A stretch of 64,000 nucleotides of DNA from Lumbricus rubellus (lineage: Eukaryota > Annelida > Clitellata > Crassiclitellata > Lumbricidae). Position numbers and translations under genes: made by a program. Positions 51,016 to 61,849 of the stretch are shown piece after piece; within the stretch, counting starts at the first letter, position 1, and each line of letters begins with the position of its first letter. The notes beneath the pieces are model-generated. The model made no database searches and was not told the DNA's origin. It saw only the letters and a list, made by a program, of their open reading frames with translations. Location: contig OX243815.1 in NCBI GenBank assembly GCA_945859605.1, positions 21,823,311-21,887,310 of the forward strand. Reading direction: 5' to 3'.

Positions 51016-51165
51016 AGACGCTTGAATACATCTCAAATAACAATCATTCAATACAGTCTTCAATAACATTAGTTCATAACAGTCTTCATACAGAATACTT
51101 TTAATCATAATACTGTACAGTGCCAATATTACTGCATAGCACAGTTTGGAATCGCAGTGTGCAGA

Positions 51166-51315
51166 TTAAGTCGTTTTGAAGACAGTTGATTCCATATCTT
51201 TACGTGGCGGATGAAGAGGCTTCATTGCAGCCAACGCTTCTCTGGCGCCTGCAGCGTCATGAAGACCAACCTGACGCAATCGCTCTTCAAGACGAAACCT
51301 TGGATCGGCCATTAC
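51166..51315 (-). CDS. CCDC148: CCDC148 coding exon 11 (stop)
   Basis: Acceptor TCATTGTCAG. 49 codons and TAA at 51168-51166. Encodes DPRFRLEERLRQVGLHDAAG and ends PPRKDMESTVFKTT. The PPRKDMESTVFK tail is nearly identical to the human C-terminus and is the strongest single identifier of the family. Confidence 0.96.
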   Translation of the reverse strand, partial: VMADPRFRLEERLRQVGLHDAAGAREALAAMKPLHPPRKDMESTVFKTT

Positions 51316-54300
51316 CTGACAATGACACATTCACCAAAATATTAACCCTTTAACCCCAGGGTTCCCGTAACTGAATGGCTAACAAACCGAAATATCGATT
51401 TCTCGGGGCGAGAGTGTTAATACATCACAACCACAGTAACTAAATCAAATATCAAAATAAAAAGGTAAAAAAATTGCATGATGAAATAGCACTACTTTAA
51501 TGAAGATGGTGTGCTCTGCTGTGGGGACTAGGGATAGCGACAGGAAATATAATTCTTCAAGCCAATTGACCAAATCCAGAGGATGTAGAAAACTTCTGCG
51601 TTCAACTTTGTGATACCAGCAAGAAACAAGTTAGCAGTGATCACTGCAACTAGATGCCAATGCGTCTGCTAGGACGTGGGGGAAAATTCCAATTCCGAAG
51701 ATTTCATGAATTCATGCACAAGATCAATTTGCAACAAGTTTCTATCATAAAACCAATAAAAAAACATGTTTTCTGTTCTCTCAATAGTGCTAAGAATAAA
51801 AATGAGGGCAATGGTATATAATATCCACCTGTTCAGCAGTAAACGTCTTAACGTCATAGAGGGGTTTGAGCAAGCAGACTTCATTCTCCGACTTCTGCCT
51901 TGCCTGCCACGCGAGTGTGTCACTCCAGAGTCGTAGAAGATCACCTTCCACATGAGGACGAACCTTTTTTAAACAATTACATGGTACATTAAGTTAAAAA
52001 TCAACAAGAGACAGCACAGCTGAAAGGCTGCTCTCAAGAGAGGATAATAATACAGCTTGCTAGGTAAATATCCAGATCGATGTGTAACATTGTGTATGAC
52101 CCTTGTTTCTACTGGAGGAAAATGAACTATACAAGAGAATAATGTCACTACTGAGCATCACATTTAACCTTTTACCGCCCAAAGTGCACGAAATGGTATG
52201 GGAATTATAATACCCTCGGTCGGTAAAGGGTTAAGAACTAAAAGAATTTGTAATCAGGAAGTAACAGAGAACGTCATTAAGCTTATTTGATGCCAAAGGT
52301 AACGCCAAATGACCGAGATAAATTAATTATGACAATACTAAGAGCCATAGGTTCAACCTAAAATAATGTTAAGCAATAAATTAATTAAAGAAGACTGTCT
52401 ATATGTATAGCTGAACAGGAACATATCATGTAAAAACGCAATGGAAATTCAGGAAAATTAAACGAAAAATATGTTAAAAGATATTAGAATAAGCATTTAT
52501 CCCAAATAAATATAAATGTCAGGAAAGTACTGTACTTTCTGACGTATGGCCTCAAGAATTCGCTCTTTTTCTTCTCTTGCAGCCAATGCCTCTTCTTGTT
52601 TCTTCGCTCTGCTTTCCTCCTTTCTTTGGATTTCTTCTTCCCGGAACTTCACCCTAAAAGTAAATGCAGAAGCCATCAGAACCTTACAGCAACACCTTTT
52701 GTTGCTATCCTTCTAAGACAATTAAGTCTCAGCCAGCAGCTGAAGCAATTTGAAACAAATTGAGTTTTAAAAATGCAGAGCAATTTAGCATTTTAGAGTA
52801 GGGTTTTCTTGAGAAATGGCAAATATCACAGTGACAGAAAACAATTCACGTCCTTCAGATAATAATATTGCATTTGATTATTGTCAGCTCAAGCACCGAA
52901 AGCTTTATTACATGTACAATGCACACAAGTGCAGCATTGTATATATTAACCTGAGTTTATCCATGTATCTCATGTGTGCATGTGTGTGTGTGTGTGTGTT
53001 GGACTGACATGCCTGAAATTGATCAGGCAAGATTTAAATGTATAAACTCATGACAGAAAAAACAAATCATAAGAGTAATTAGAAGTGTAGCCGAAGAGAC
53101 AGGAAGAGTAACAATTACTTTGTTAGTTCGTAACATGTTGTACTTGAATATTTTGTTACTTGTCAACATGTTTTTATAATCATCAAACCTTTCTTTATCA
53201 TAAACAGCTTGTTCAGCCAAATATTGCTGAAGTTCCTCCAGGCGAAGTCTGTCCGTTTCTTCCTGAATTTGCTTTTGAGATTCAAGACGTTCATGAAATT
53301 CTCGTATCTAAAAAAATAATCAACAACACAACAAACATACTTGTAATTCATTTCTCGCATTTGCTATAGCGCCCCATAAAGCTCTATGCTCAGAGGTGCT
53401 CCGACTACATTGCAGACAATGCATCAGAGTTTCATGCTGAAGCGCACGAGCAATTGTAAGAAGGCAGCAACATCTGTAGGTGTGTCATAGTCAAAAATTT
53501 GCAAAGACCAATCTAAATTTCTTTTACAAAGATGCACAAAGTCAACGTTGTGTGCCTGCTGGAACTTGTAAGCATGAACTGTTCTTTCCTTCTCATTGAA
53601 ACATGCACATTTTCAAACATCTATGCTGGCCATTCATATCTATAGGTCATATACGACGACGTTCTGTGCTAATTCGGAGCAAGGCATCTTACGAGAGGCC
53701 CTTTTGTGACCCATCTGCACAAAACCAGTCAAAGCAGATCCGACTTACAACTGCTTTTGTTCAGATGGGTTATATTGAAGAATTGACAACAAAAGAAAAT
53801 GTTGAATCAGATTGTCTCTAATGCACATTAGTGTAAACTCTTCGGCTGCATAGCTATTGTGCATCGCATGCAAGACTGTGCCTGCATCAACTAACTTTCT
53901 ATGCTTTTATGAAAACTGACAGAACATCCTGGTAGCCTTTCATATGCAAAATTATTTAAAGGGCCACTTGATGAATATTTAAGTTTAAAAGCTCACCATA
54001 TGAAATGAAAAATGGAAGGCTATCCCTGGAACAGAAAATGTGGCCTATAGCATCATACCTTCTCCCTCTGTTCCTGTCGTTTAGCCTTCAGCCGTTCATC
54101 CTCTGCAGCAACCGCAGCTTCCATCTCTCGTCTCTTCTTATTCGACATCTCCTGTTCCAGTCTCATCAGCTCCATCTTATTCTCTCTCCATTCCCTCACC
54201 TGAGAAACAGACAAAATGAAGCGTAAGTTGACGTTAAGTTGCAACCTTTCACTACTGAAACTCAACAGAGAAATTGAATTAGCATCGTGCAAAATATCAT

Positions 54301-57300
54301 CTTAACATTAGCCTATATAATATTTTATAAGCTAAAAGACGGTAATTCAGATATTGATATTATCGAAGATTTTATAATTAGATGGGATGCACACATCTGG
54401 AAGGAACTTAGGCATATTCTGTCACTTGAAACACAATTTATGAATGCTACTTGTCATATTGATGTCTTTTTGATGTTGATATACTCATGATCATTTAAAC
54501 AACATGTCAATTTGATGTCAATATAAGAAGATATCTAAACATCAAATCTATCTGGTTTTGTTCGATATACCATTGAGTGCAGCAAATTACAATACGATCA
54601 CTATACAGTATACATCACATCGTGTAGTTGCCAAATGTCATAGATTCAGCTCTTGGGCAAACTAGTGAAATTGAAACGTACTTGTTGAGCAGTCAATCAT
54701 CAGTTTCACATCTACATGCCCTGACAATCATAAAATGAATTTGATGTGAGTTTCATTACACAAGTCAGCATATTATAAGTGTAAAAGTAAAAGTCTACTA
54801 CAGAAAATGGAGGAGCTGTGTCGCCCGACGCACTACAAGTGCGTGGAAGGACTAAGGTCTAAGGTAAGGATAGAAAATAATCAGCAATTTCAGGCCTACG
54901 AAATAACTAGAATCATTTGACCCTTGATGAGTGAAATGCATAGTAAGGATTTTTTTAAACAGAAAAGTTTCAGTTAATTTAAATTCAAGTTCACAATGAA
55001 CCAACTTTAGAGTAAAGGTCTTCACAGAATTCTCTTTGTCTCTGCAGTGATTCTAATCTCTCCTCCTGCAATTCCTTCGCTCGACACGCTTCACCAAAGA
55101 CGACTTCTGCACGGTTGAGAAGTTCTGTGCGATCGCGTGACCACGCACAGATCAGATCATGACGTCGTCGGTAGTAGAACCGAAAACGCATCCACCAATT
55201 CTCATGCTCCACCTGGAAAAAGAGACCAAAAGCAAAAAAACACTGTCACCAAAGTTTCAGTAGTGCTACATATTAAATATCATAAACCACTTGCAAAGCT
55301 GATATTACTATACACTACTCTTGGACTTCATATTACTTGTGGGGCATGGTGGTGCAGGGGTATGTTCAGTGCCTTTGAACTGGAAGGTTGCGGGTTCAAA
55401 TCGTAAGCAAGCAAAGTTACTCAAAGGATGAGTACCCAGTACATGTATTAAGAAACTGACCATGATCTATTCTTTCATTCATTCATTCATTCTGAGAATT
55501 TATATAGCGCCTCTTCAAGATATCTACTCAGAGGCGCTCTATGAGTAAACCTCATCAATCATTCTCATCCATTCAGAGTATCGTACTTCTGTGACATTTC
55601 TAAATCACCTTTCTATCATCCTCTTATTCTTGCTCACTTTGAACAGACTACTTCAAATGGATGAATCTGAATTTGACAATTTGTGGCACAAGTGTGCATT
55701 CACACATGTCAGCCCATGTTTATATACAAGTCGACAGCAATGTTTACCTTATTGGAGAGTGTTGTCAAGTCAAGGGTCACGTGCCATCAGTTTTTATTCA
55801 ACTCTAGCATCACATGACAAGGCACATTCTTCTGAGATTAATTTTTAGAAGGTGCTAGCTATATACACATGTTCAGAAATATATAAAAATGTACAATATT
55901 CATCATTTTCTTAAAGATGCAGACTTGTGTTCCCAGTTCTCTCAGCTGTCAAATTTAGTTTTCCCTGTTCAACGAGCAATGCAAAGCTTACACAGACATT
56001 ATTTTATAGATACAATAAAAGAAAAGTAGTTCTCACGATGTCTGATCGAGGTTTGTGTGGAAGATGTTTTCTCAAGCAGTCAATGAAGAGTGAACGTCTA
56101 TTTTGGATTTCGTGAACATATTGATCGTTGACATATAGGAAAAATGAATGATCCCTCTCCTTCCATCCACCGTTCCTTACACTAATTTTGCAAAACGCAA
56201 AAATATAAAATAGACAATTATATATTAAACATAAAGCTTTATATTGCAAACCTCACATTGAATTACCTAGATAGCAATCAAAGTGCTCAAATAATAATTA
56301 GAAGCGCTAGGCTACCATAAAACTAACAGTTCTAAACGAAAGTTCCACATATGAGCATGCCTAATACGTTGTCTAAAGTGAGAGCAGCAGACAATCAATA
56401 GTGGTTAACTGTTGCATTCTATTCTATTTTATTTACGAATTTATAAAGAGCAAAAGAGCCCTCAAAATAGAAAAGTCTCAAGAGAATGGGCCAAAATACA
56501 GAGTGTTGGAGAAATAGCAGCAGTACACAATACAGTACCTAAATGCAATGTGGTTGAACGAACAAAGTACAATGTCAGCAGTTAGTGAAACAATGAACAT
56601 GGCATGCAATCATGCAGACATAAATTTATTAACAGTATGCATCTGCTCAGCACCTGAATCTAATTATTTATTTACAGAACTACTGGACTCTAGTAACCGA
56701 GACATTCATCCCAAATGCTCCATTTCAGATCAGACTCTTTATAAAAGACACATTCAGGTTTCCTAGTTACTCAAAATTGATGCACCGAATTTAAGCAAAT
56801 TTTTACTGCGAAACAATACGTTCTGCTGTCCAGAACGACAAAGGAAATAATTCTCACTTTTTTCAGACTGAAAGATTGCATATTAAATGCTGAGAAAAAA
56901 TTTAATCCAGAAGACGGTAATGTTACAAGCCGACATACTTCAGAACTGTCCAGTGCTCTCTTTCAAGTTCAGTCAACTTCTCCACATATTTTCCGTCAAT
57001 AAGAATGAACTCCTGCAGAACTGAAGTCTTGAGAAGTAGGTCAGGGCATTTGAGGTCAAAAGCCTCCTCTGGAATTCCCGTCTGCATCGTTCGATAAGGA
57101 GGGCACGAACTGTCGTAGATACCGGCTGGAATACAAAAAGACAAAAAAATCAGAAAATAAAAAAACATAGAAGCAATAAATTACGAAAGTGCATGGAATG
57201 GTAATATCTGGTTTATAGCATCCTGTTAGCATCAGTATTTCTAAACATCATTTACCCTATGGCTTAACCCTTTAATGCATAGAGTATAAGATTTCCCATA

Positions 57301-60013
57301 CCATTTACTACCATCTCGGATTAAAGGGTTAAGCATGAACAGCACAGCAATCAAACAAAAGGTAATTATCTATGAATCAGCAGCCAATGAAGACCCAGTT
57401 TAAGACTAAATGTTTAATCATTCATGAATACGAGCAAATGGCTGCCATTAATACCAGTGCACCTCTTATTTGTTAACTTCAGCATGAGTGCTTCCCCATG
57501 TCTGAACCCTCATAGTCAAACCTTCTTCACAAGTGAAAACTATCAAATGCTTTAGGATACTTATATTATAAGAACTGACTGATGTCGAGCTCAGTTTCCA
57601 GCCTGTGCTGTTCCGCTGTAAGTCTTTCGGTGATTTGTCGTTGCTGTTTTTTGACTGATTCCAGTGTTTCGTTGACTTGTTCTGCATCGTCAAACTGAAC
57701 GTTGTCAACCTCACTGTCAGGACTTGACGACGTAGTCACTTGAAGCCACAGCTTAAGATCATCTCTAAAAGGAATCGACAAACACAGCCAACTGGACAAC
57801 TGGACGACACTCAACACATACACACTAATCAATGCAACACTCCTTCATTGGATTTGCATGATCCACTAGCATGACAAAAACAGCTGACAACTTACAGTTC
57901 ACATACATGCATTCACCTTTGTCAGCTCTGCAGCCCTACTCATAGTTCTCGCCATTTCCGCTCCCTTCGTTCGACTGAACAAAGTCTGCTCTCGGCCCCT
58001 TTTGCTCGTACTTCCACTATGCAGAACCGTGCTTTCTCTGTGGTAGGACCCTCAACCTGGAATGATCTTCCTCTGACACTTTGCTCTCTTGCTAAAAATC
58101 CTTCTCAGGTTTTCCTCTCTCATCTTAAGACAGTTTTATTTGGCCACGCTGAGGTTGGGAGCACCTCTGAGTAGCCCCTTGACAAGGCACTATATAAATG
58201 TATCTAATGAATGAATGAATGAATGAACAAACGAACAAACGAATGAATTCTACCACATAAAGTAAAGGCTTCAATATCTTTAGTTAAACATAGGACAGGC
58301 ACTCATTTCCCATTCTTTAGCCTCTAAGCCAGCAATAAACACGTCTTAAGGTCCTCTACTTTTTAGTTTAGACTTTTACAAATTATATTTCTGGGTTACA
58401 GGTAGATCTACAGAGCAGACATCCAGACTACTAAACAAATCAGCCACATGATCAATCCACTATGTAATGACCCCAAAACTTAAAATTGCTGAGATCAACT
58501 TATATCACAATACAGCTGACCCCAAAAGTGTAACATAATTATCTAACAGGTCTACAGTGCAAGTCTACAAGCACACAAGAAGGCAAACTCTTCAGCATAA
58601 CCAAGACATTCTAGCCTAAGCGACTGTAAAGTCACTACAAACGGTGTTACAGATGTCGTTTGCAATTCAAGAAATCTCCTTATTTCAATGGATTGATCGG
58701 TGAGCAAAACTGAGCATGCAAGGGATTTGCATTGATACAATTTTTATATCCTGTGTCTTGATAATTAGCTACCGAGTTCTTAAGTCAGTCAAACTATCAG
58801 TACTTATCTTTCTCTGCCAAAGACAAAGGCCACTGCCATGAAACTTAATGTATGTATATAAAAGAATAACAAATTGTTACATAGAAAAACAAACAATACC
58901 TTAAATTCACAACTGGATTCAGCGTGCATTTTTTAAATTCCCTGAAATCTGTTGAAAGATTTGATTCGTAGGCTTCAAGATCTGCGAAGACGCTCTTAGT
59001 TGCTTCTCCACTCGCAGTTTCATCTGTGAACACGTCAATTTCCGCTTGCAGCCTCTTTGCCAACGAGTTAAGTCTGACCAATTCCTTGAGCCAAACGGCT
59101 TTGTGATGTTTCATGACATTCTGTTCTTTACGAAACTTCGATAAATCCTGCAGCTTCTTTACCTTGTTAAGTGCTACTTTTCCGGCCACTCTCTTCTCGG
59201 CGGCAAAAGCCCTGAGACTGTCATAGTCGACGGGCTTTATCTTCCCACTTAGCACTCCAGTCTTGGCTTGAACAACGAGTTTTTCTAATGAACAGAATTC
59301 ACGTCTTCAATTTACCATTCTGAGTATTTGGCAGTCAATATCTATGCTTGTGGCAGTATAAGTGAGGGCAAAACCAGTCAGTGAGTGAAGGTTGTAATGT
59401 TAATGATGCAGATGGCATTGGTGTCAGCAAAGGTTGTTCAGTGTCAGAGAGAGGGATGGAGGGAGGGGTCAGTCAGTCAGTCAGTCAGTCAGTCAATCAA
59501 TCAGTGAATTGTGAGCATCAACCTGTTTTTCTACTTGTGTCAAAATAATAAAAACATGGTCATAACTGGAAATAGTCAGGACAGAAAGATGGTTGTTTAT
59601 ATGGAATAAGTCCCTATGATGCAGGGACTTAATCCTTGGCATAGGTTATTCGTGAGGACCTCTAAAACTAAGGAAGAGGATGATCAATCATGAGCTGTAC
59701 GGCTCTTTATTCAACAAGAACACTAATGCAGGTTTGCAGTGCCTTAAGTGTACCAATGACTAGCAATAAATTGATGTCACTAGCATGTATATTAACATTT
59801 ATACATTTGTCTAGGCAACATCATAATAATATAAAATAAGTATAAAGAAATTTTAATAATAATGAAATATTATGATTAAAGGATATCTAATCAAAGAATA
59901 AATATCAAGATGTCAAAGAAATTCATACATGTAAATGGCAATGAAGCAAATGACAAACCTGCCTCATCTGCACGATGATTGGTTATAAAGCTTCGTAAAT
60001 CTCTGCCACTCAT
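51166..60013 (-). CDS. CCDC148: Coiled-coil domain-containing protein 148 orthologue (complete, 11 coding exons)
   Basis: Exons (5' to 3'): 59959-60013, 58900-59284, 57580-57764, 56939-57125, 56037-56181, 55006-55212, 54059-54199, 53168-53307, 52536-52653, 51829-51963, 51166-51315. The joined length is 1848 nt, exactly 616 codons with the TAA stop, giving 615 residues against 591 in human CCDC148. Family blocks occur in order: KPVDY (about residue 32), VMKHHKAVWLKELVRLN, NLRDDLK, EFILIDGKYVEKL, LPHKPRSDIVEHENWW, a long Glu/Arg/Lys coiled coil (about 330-510, LRLEELQQYLAEQAV), DPRFRLEERLRQVGLH and the C-terminal PPRKDMESTVFK. The protein is mostly coiled coil with no membrane segment or signal peptide. 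Its biochemical role is not established; a centrosomal or ciliary role is only a guess. It lies head-to-tail upstream of TRIO and divergent from the THAP gene. Confidence 0.93.
51342..51420. mobile_element. Miniature TTAA-bounded element, degenerate copy
   Basis: 79 bp from TTAACCCTTTAACCCC to GGGGCGAGAGTGTTAA, only the outer bases inverted. It lies within 30 bp of the acceptor of CCDC148 exon 11. Confidence 0.4.
51829..51963 (-). CDS. CCDC148: CCDC148 coding exon 10
   Basis: 45 codons, phase 0 at both ends, acceptor TTTAAAAAAG (weak pyrimidine tract), donor GTGGAT. Encodes VRPHVEGDLLRLWSDTLAWQ and VCLLKPLYDVKTFTAEQ. Human has VAQFDPVRMMSDTMAFKAR and LQKPLFTLHTYNEQQ. Confidence 0.9.
52164..52234. 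mobile_element. Miniature TTAA-bounded palindrome, copy 3
   Basis: 71 bp from TTAACCTTTTACCG to CGGTAAAGGGTTAA. Confidence 0.6.
52536..52653 (-). CDS. CCDC148: CCDC148 coding exon 9
   Basis: Acceptor TTTACTTTTAG, donor GTACAG, phase 2 in and 0 out. VKFREEEIQRKEESRAKKQE, then AREEKERILEAIRQK; human has VKYRQELLEKRLMEKKE and LEALRKQ here. Confidence 0.9.
53168..53307 (-). CDS. CCDC148: CCDC148 coding exon 8 (3' border less certain)
   Basis: Acceptor TTTTTTTAG. Reads IREFHERLESQKQIQEETDR, then LRLEELQQYLAEQAVYDKER, matching human LQRLEELKKLMAEQSVKDRE. The donor GTTGAC is weak, but it is the only GT found here that gives the phase exon 9 needs. A GTAAC site 5 nt downstream would put exon 9 out of frame. 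Confidence 0.8.
53357..53461 (-). mobile_element. SINE fragment (3' half) in CCDC148 intron 7
   Basis: Minus-strand tail and part of the body: CAATTGCTCGTGCGCTTCAG, AGCACCTCTGAGCATAG, GGGGCGCTATAGCAAATGC. The tRNA head is missing. Confidence 0.75.
54059..54199 (-). CDS. CCDC148: CCDC148 coding exon 7
   Basis: 47 codons, phase 0 at both ends, acceptor TGTTTCTCAG, donor GTATGA. VREWRENKMELMRLEQEMSN, then KKRREMEAAVAAEDERLKAK, a charged coiled coil aligning with VCQWRAHQEEVARLEMEIS of human CCDC148. Confidence 0.92.
55006..55212 (-). CDS. CCDC148: CCDC148 coding exon 6
   Basis: 69 codons, phase 0 at both ends, acceptor TTTTTCCAG, donor GTTGGT. Begins VEHENWW after DI of exon 5 (human DLVEHEKY), then RDRTELLNRAEVVFGEACRA and ERLESLQRQREFCEDLYSK, the start of the long coiled coil. 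Confidence 0.9.
55338..55405 (+). mobile_element. SINE fragment (tRNA-like head only)
   Basis: GGGGCATGGTGGTGCAGGGG and GCGGGTTCAAATC are the A- and B-box regions of the SINE family, cut off before the body. In a CCDC148 intron, about 70 bp before a tail fragment on the other strand. Confidence 0.65.
55475..55540 (-). mobile_element. SINE/LINE 3' tail fragment
   Basis: Minus strand: AGAGCGCCTCTGAGTAGATA, GAGGCGCTATATAAATTC, then (AATG)n. Tail only, so the parent may be the SINE or the LINE family. Confidence 0.65.
56037..56181 (-). CDS. CCDC148: CCDC148 coding exon 5
   Basis: Acceptor TGCAAAATTAG, donor GTGAGA, phase 2 in and 0 out. DQYVHEIQNRRSLFIDCLRK, then HLPHKPRSDI, corresponds to [20 protein letters not shown] in the human protein. 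Confidence 0.9.
56939..57125 (-). CDS. CCDC148: CCDC148 coding exon 4
   Basis: Acceptor GTATTCCAG, donor GTATGT, phase 1 in and 2 out. Encodes FDLKCPDLLLKTSVLQEFIL and REHWTVL, matching ECPYPDLKSSILSEFYKF and EDHWIY of human CCDC148. Confidence 0.9.
57264..57332. mobile_element. Miniature TTAA-bounded palindrome, copy 4
   Basis: 69 bp from TTAACCCTTTAATGC to GGATTAAAGGGTTAA, in CCDC148 intron 3. Confidence 0.6.
57580..57764 (-). CDS. CCDC148: CCDC148 coding exon 3
   Basis: Acceptor TTCCTTTTAG, donor GTCAGT (C at +3), phase 2 in and 1 out. DDLKLWLQ follows NLR from exon 2, as in the human LRADLK. Then an acidic stretch and a helix, ESVKKQQRQITERLTAEQHR, ending LETELDI. Confidence 0.86.
57950..58248 (+). 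mobile_element. LINE fragment with tail (in CCDC148 intron 2)
   Basis: Reads MQNRAFSVVGPSTWNDLPLT and FLSHLKTVLFGHAEVGSTSE on the plus strand, then GGCACTATATAAATG and (AATG)n. This is the 3' end of a CR1/L2-type LINE, opposite in strand to the host gene. Confidence 0.75.
58900..59284 (-). CDS. CCDC148: CCDC148 coding exon 2
   Basis: Largest exon, 385 nt, acceptor TGTTCATTAG, donor GTATTG. Encodes KIKPVDYDSLRAFAAEKR, then KFRKEQNVMKHHKAVWLKEL, VRLNSLAKRLQAEIDVF and TLNPVVNLR. Matches the human protein through KPVDYQQL, KEQTLIKQHKQVW and INPIQQLR. Confidence 0.93.
59959..60013 (-). CDS. CCDC148: CCDC148 coding exon 1 (start codon)
   Basis: ATG at 60013-60011, 18 codons plus one base (MSGRDLRSFITNHRADEA), donor GTTTGT. 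The dangling G joins AA at the start of exon 2 to make Glu and stays in frame. The start is inferred from phase and position, because no ATG precedes KPVDY in exon 2. Confidence 0.75.
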
Positions 60014-61715
60014 GTTATGAAGTCACGTCATGCTCTAAAACATATGGCACATGACAGGATTCAATTCGATAGATATTAAAACATATCTATCTAAACTAAA
60101 ATGACATGTTTAATTAATACTAAACAACGATCTTAATGCCAGCACTAAGGCACTAAGGCAAGCCGAAAAACCAAATTTTTCTTCACAGGCATTTTTCTAT
60201 TCTTTCGATTATTCATAATCTTGAGACAAAACAGAGTTGTTCATTATCTTCATGTGAACGCATTGTGTCACTGTCAGTCATGTAGCTACTCAATATAACA
60301 ATTGCCAAAGTTGTCGGAAAGAAAGTAGCTGCATCTGTAGGTATCAACTGAGGCCATCACCTAACGCATTGTAAAAGCCCTCGCCCGAAACTACTCCTCC
60401 CCACCCAAATATGCTATATCGTAAAATTCATAACCACATACTCGGTCCTATACAAGTACGTTACAGTCGTTACATCTTGGCATGCTGGTAGGGGAGCGAT
60501 CTAGAACGCCATACAAAATGCCTGCATTTATCTGCGTGGTTCTTTACCTTCAGTTTACTCGACTATCTTTTTCATCAGAGACACTCCGGCACCTATTTTT
60601 CTACGCAACTGTTGTGTTTACAACTTATTAAGTACCCGCGTCAATTCATGCTGGGATTTAAATATTTTTAATACTCAATCTTCTGCATAGCAACCAACTG
60701 CAAGTAAGGTATGCAACGCAGTCTTAACCGATCAGTAAGTAAGATCTCTGTTGGACTCGTTATTCTCTAGTGACTCTGCAAGGCCTACAAAAGGACTTTG
60801 TATATTGGAGGAGGCCCTTGAGCCCACAAGTGAAAACTTTTTCATGACTCAGAGTCCGTAAAATTGGTATGAAAAATGGGCTTCCTTTCTATGACTTCGC
60901 CCGGAGTTGAGGAAAAGGTTGAGATGGCTGAGCATCGCCTGTAAGTTGTTGGCAGTCAACTTTGGTCACTTGAACCACAGTGCTTGAACGTACTGCGTGG
61001 ATATTTCCTCCTGAGAACAGTCGTCAGTAGGCTACGCCTTTGCCTACACACTTAGACCACACAGACTGCGACGCATGACTTGGATTTACCAATTTTAAGG
61101 ACAACATGAATTTCATCCCTTATAGAGTCTTATAGGCTACAAGTACATGTACCAGTTCTATGCTTTGTAGGAACAAAACTCCGCTACTGGTCGCACTATG
61201 ACAGTGCCAGTCCAAGCTTTGGTAAAGAAGGAGGACGACACTATAATCATCTTTGAAAGGGCAGCTTGATTCGTCTGGGAGGTTTCGTTAAACAGTAACA
61301 AGCCGTTTTGTAAGAACATTTGCAACAATGTCGGTTTTATGTAAAACAAACTCACATTATTATTTTTCAGCTTCCGCACTGTATTACTGTAGCCTAACAG
61401 TACTGTGAATCTGTAATCGGTAGCTGCCTGTCAACAGTCAACCGGTTTATTGAATAAACAAAAATTACTTACTTTCGGTATAAATAACAGAACTGCTCAA
61501 AATATTAAAATCTTTGGTACTGCCCGTTTCCAAGTTTGTCTGGTCACGTGATTTTGACATTGGAAGAACTCCATTTTGAAAATTAGCCTTATTACTCGGA
61601 CAGAAGTTCTAAACATAAAATGTATTATTGACATCAATAATTTGTTAATTCTGTTAATCTCCTCATTGTTGTCGCAGCGTTTCAGATTAGTAGTATTCCG
61701 AACTTATTTGATGTG
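60014..61715. other. Divergent intergenic region between CCDC148 and the THAP gene
   Basis: About 1.7 kb between two start codons on opposite strands. It must hold the CCDC148 promoter and the THAP promoter, and probably non-coding first exons. Only the E-box near 61543 stands out; no repeat or TATA box was recognised. Confidence 0.5.
61543..61551. promoter_or_regulatory. E-box (USF-type GTCACGTGA) upstream of the THAP gene
   Basis: A palindromic GTCACGTGA lies about 165 bp before the THAP ATG, with CCATTTT (YY1-like) some 20 bp further on. Plausible core promoter elements, seen only by motif. Confidence 0.3.
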
Positions 61716-61849
61716 ATGGAGGTCGGTGCATCGGTGCATAAGCGACATCAGCGAATACACGGTAGTTACTGTGCGGCTGTCAACTGCAGCAATACAAGAG
61801 CGAAACGATGTGATCTGAGTTTCTTCAGGTTTCCTAAAGACTTTGATCG
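61716..61849 (+). CDS. THAP gene exon 1
   Basis: 44 codons plus two bases. Holds the first zinc-binding pair (YCAAVNC) and FFRFPKDFD. The CG left at the end joins T of exon 2 to make Arg. An ATG five bases upstream is followed at once by TGA. Confidence 0.87.

Noticed and set aside
60680..60700. RFX X-box for a ciliary gene upstream of CCDC148
   Set aside because: Only one half-site (AGCAAC) is present; the other half does not match.
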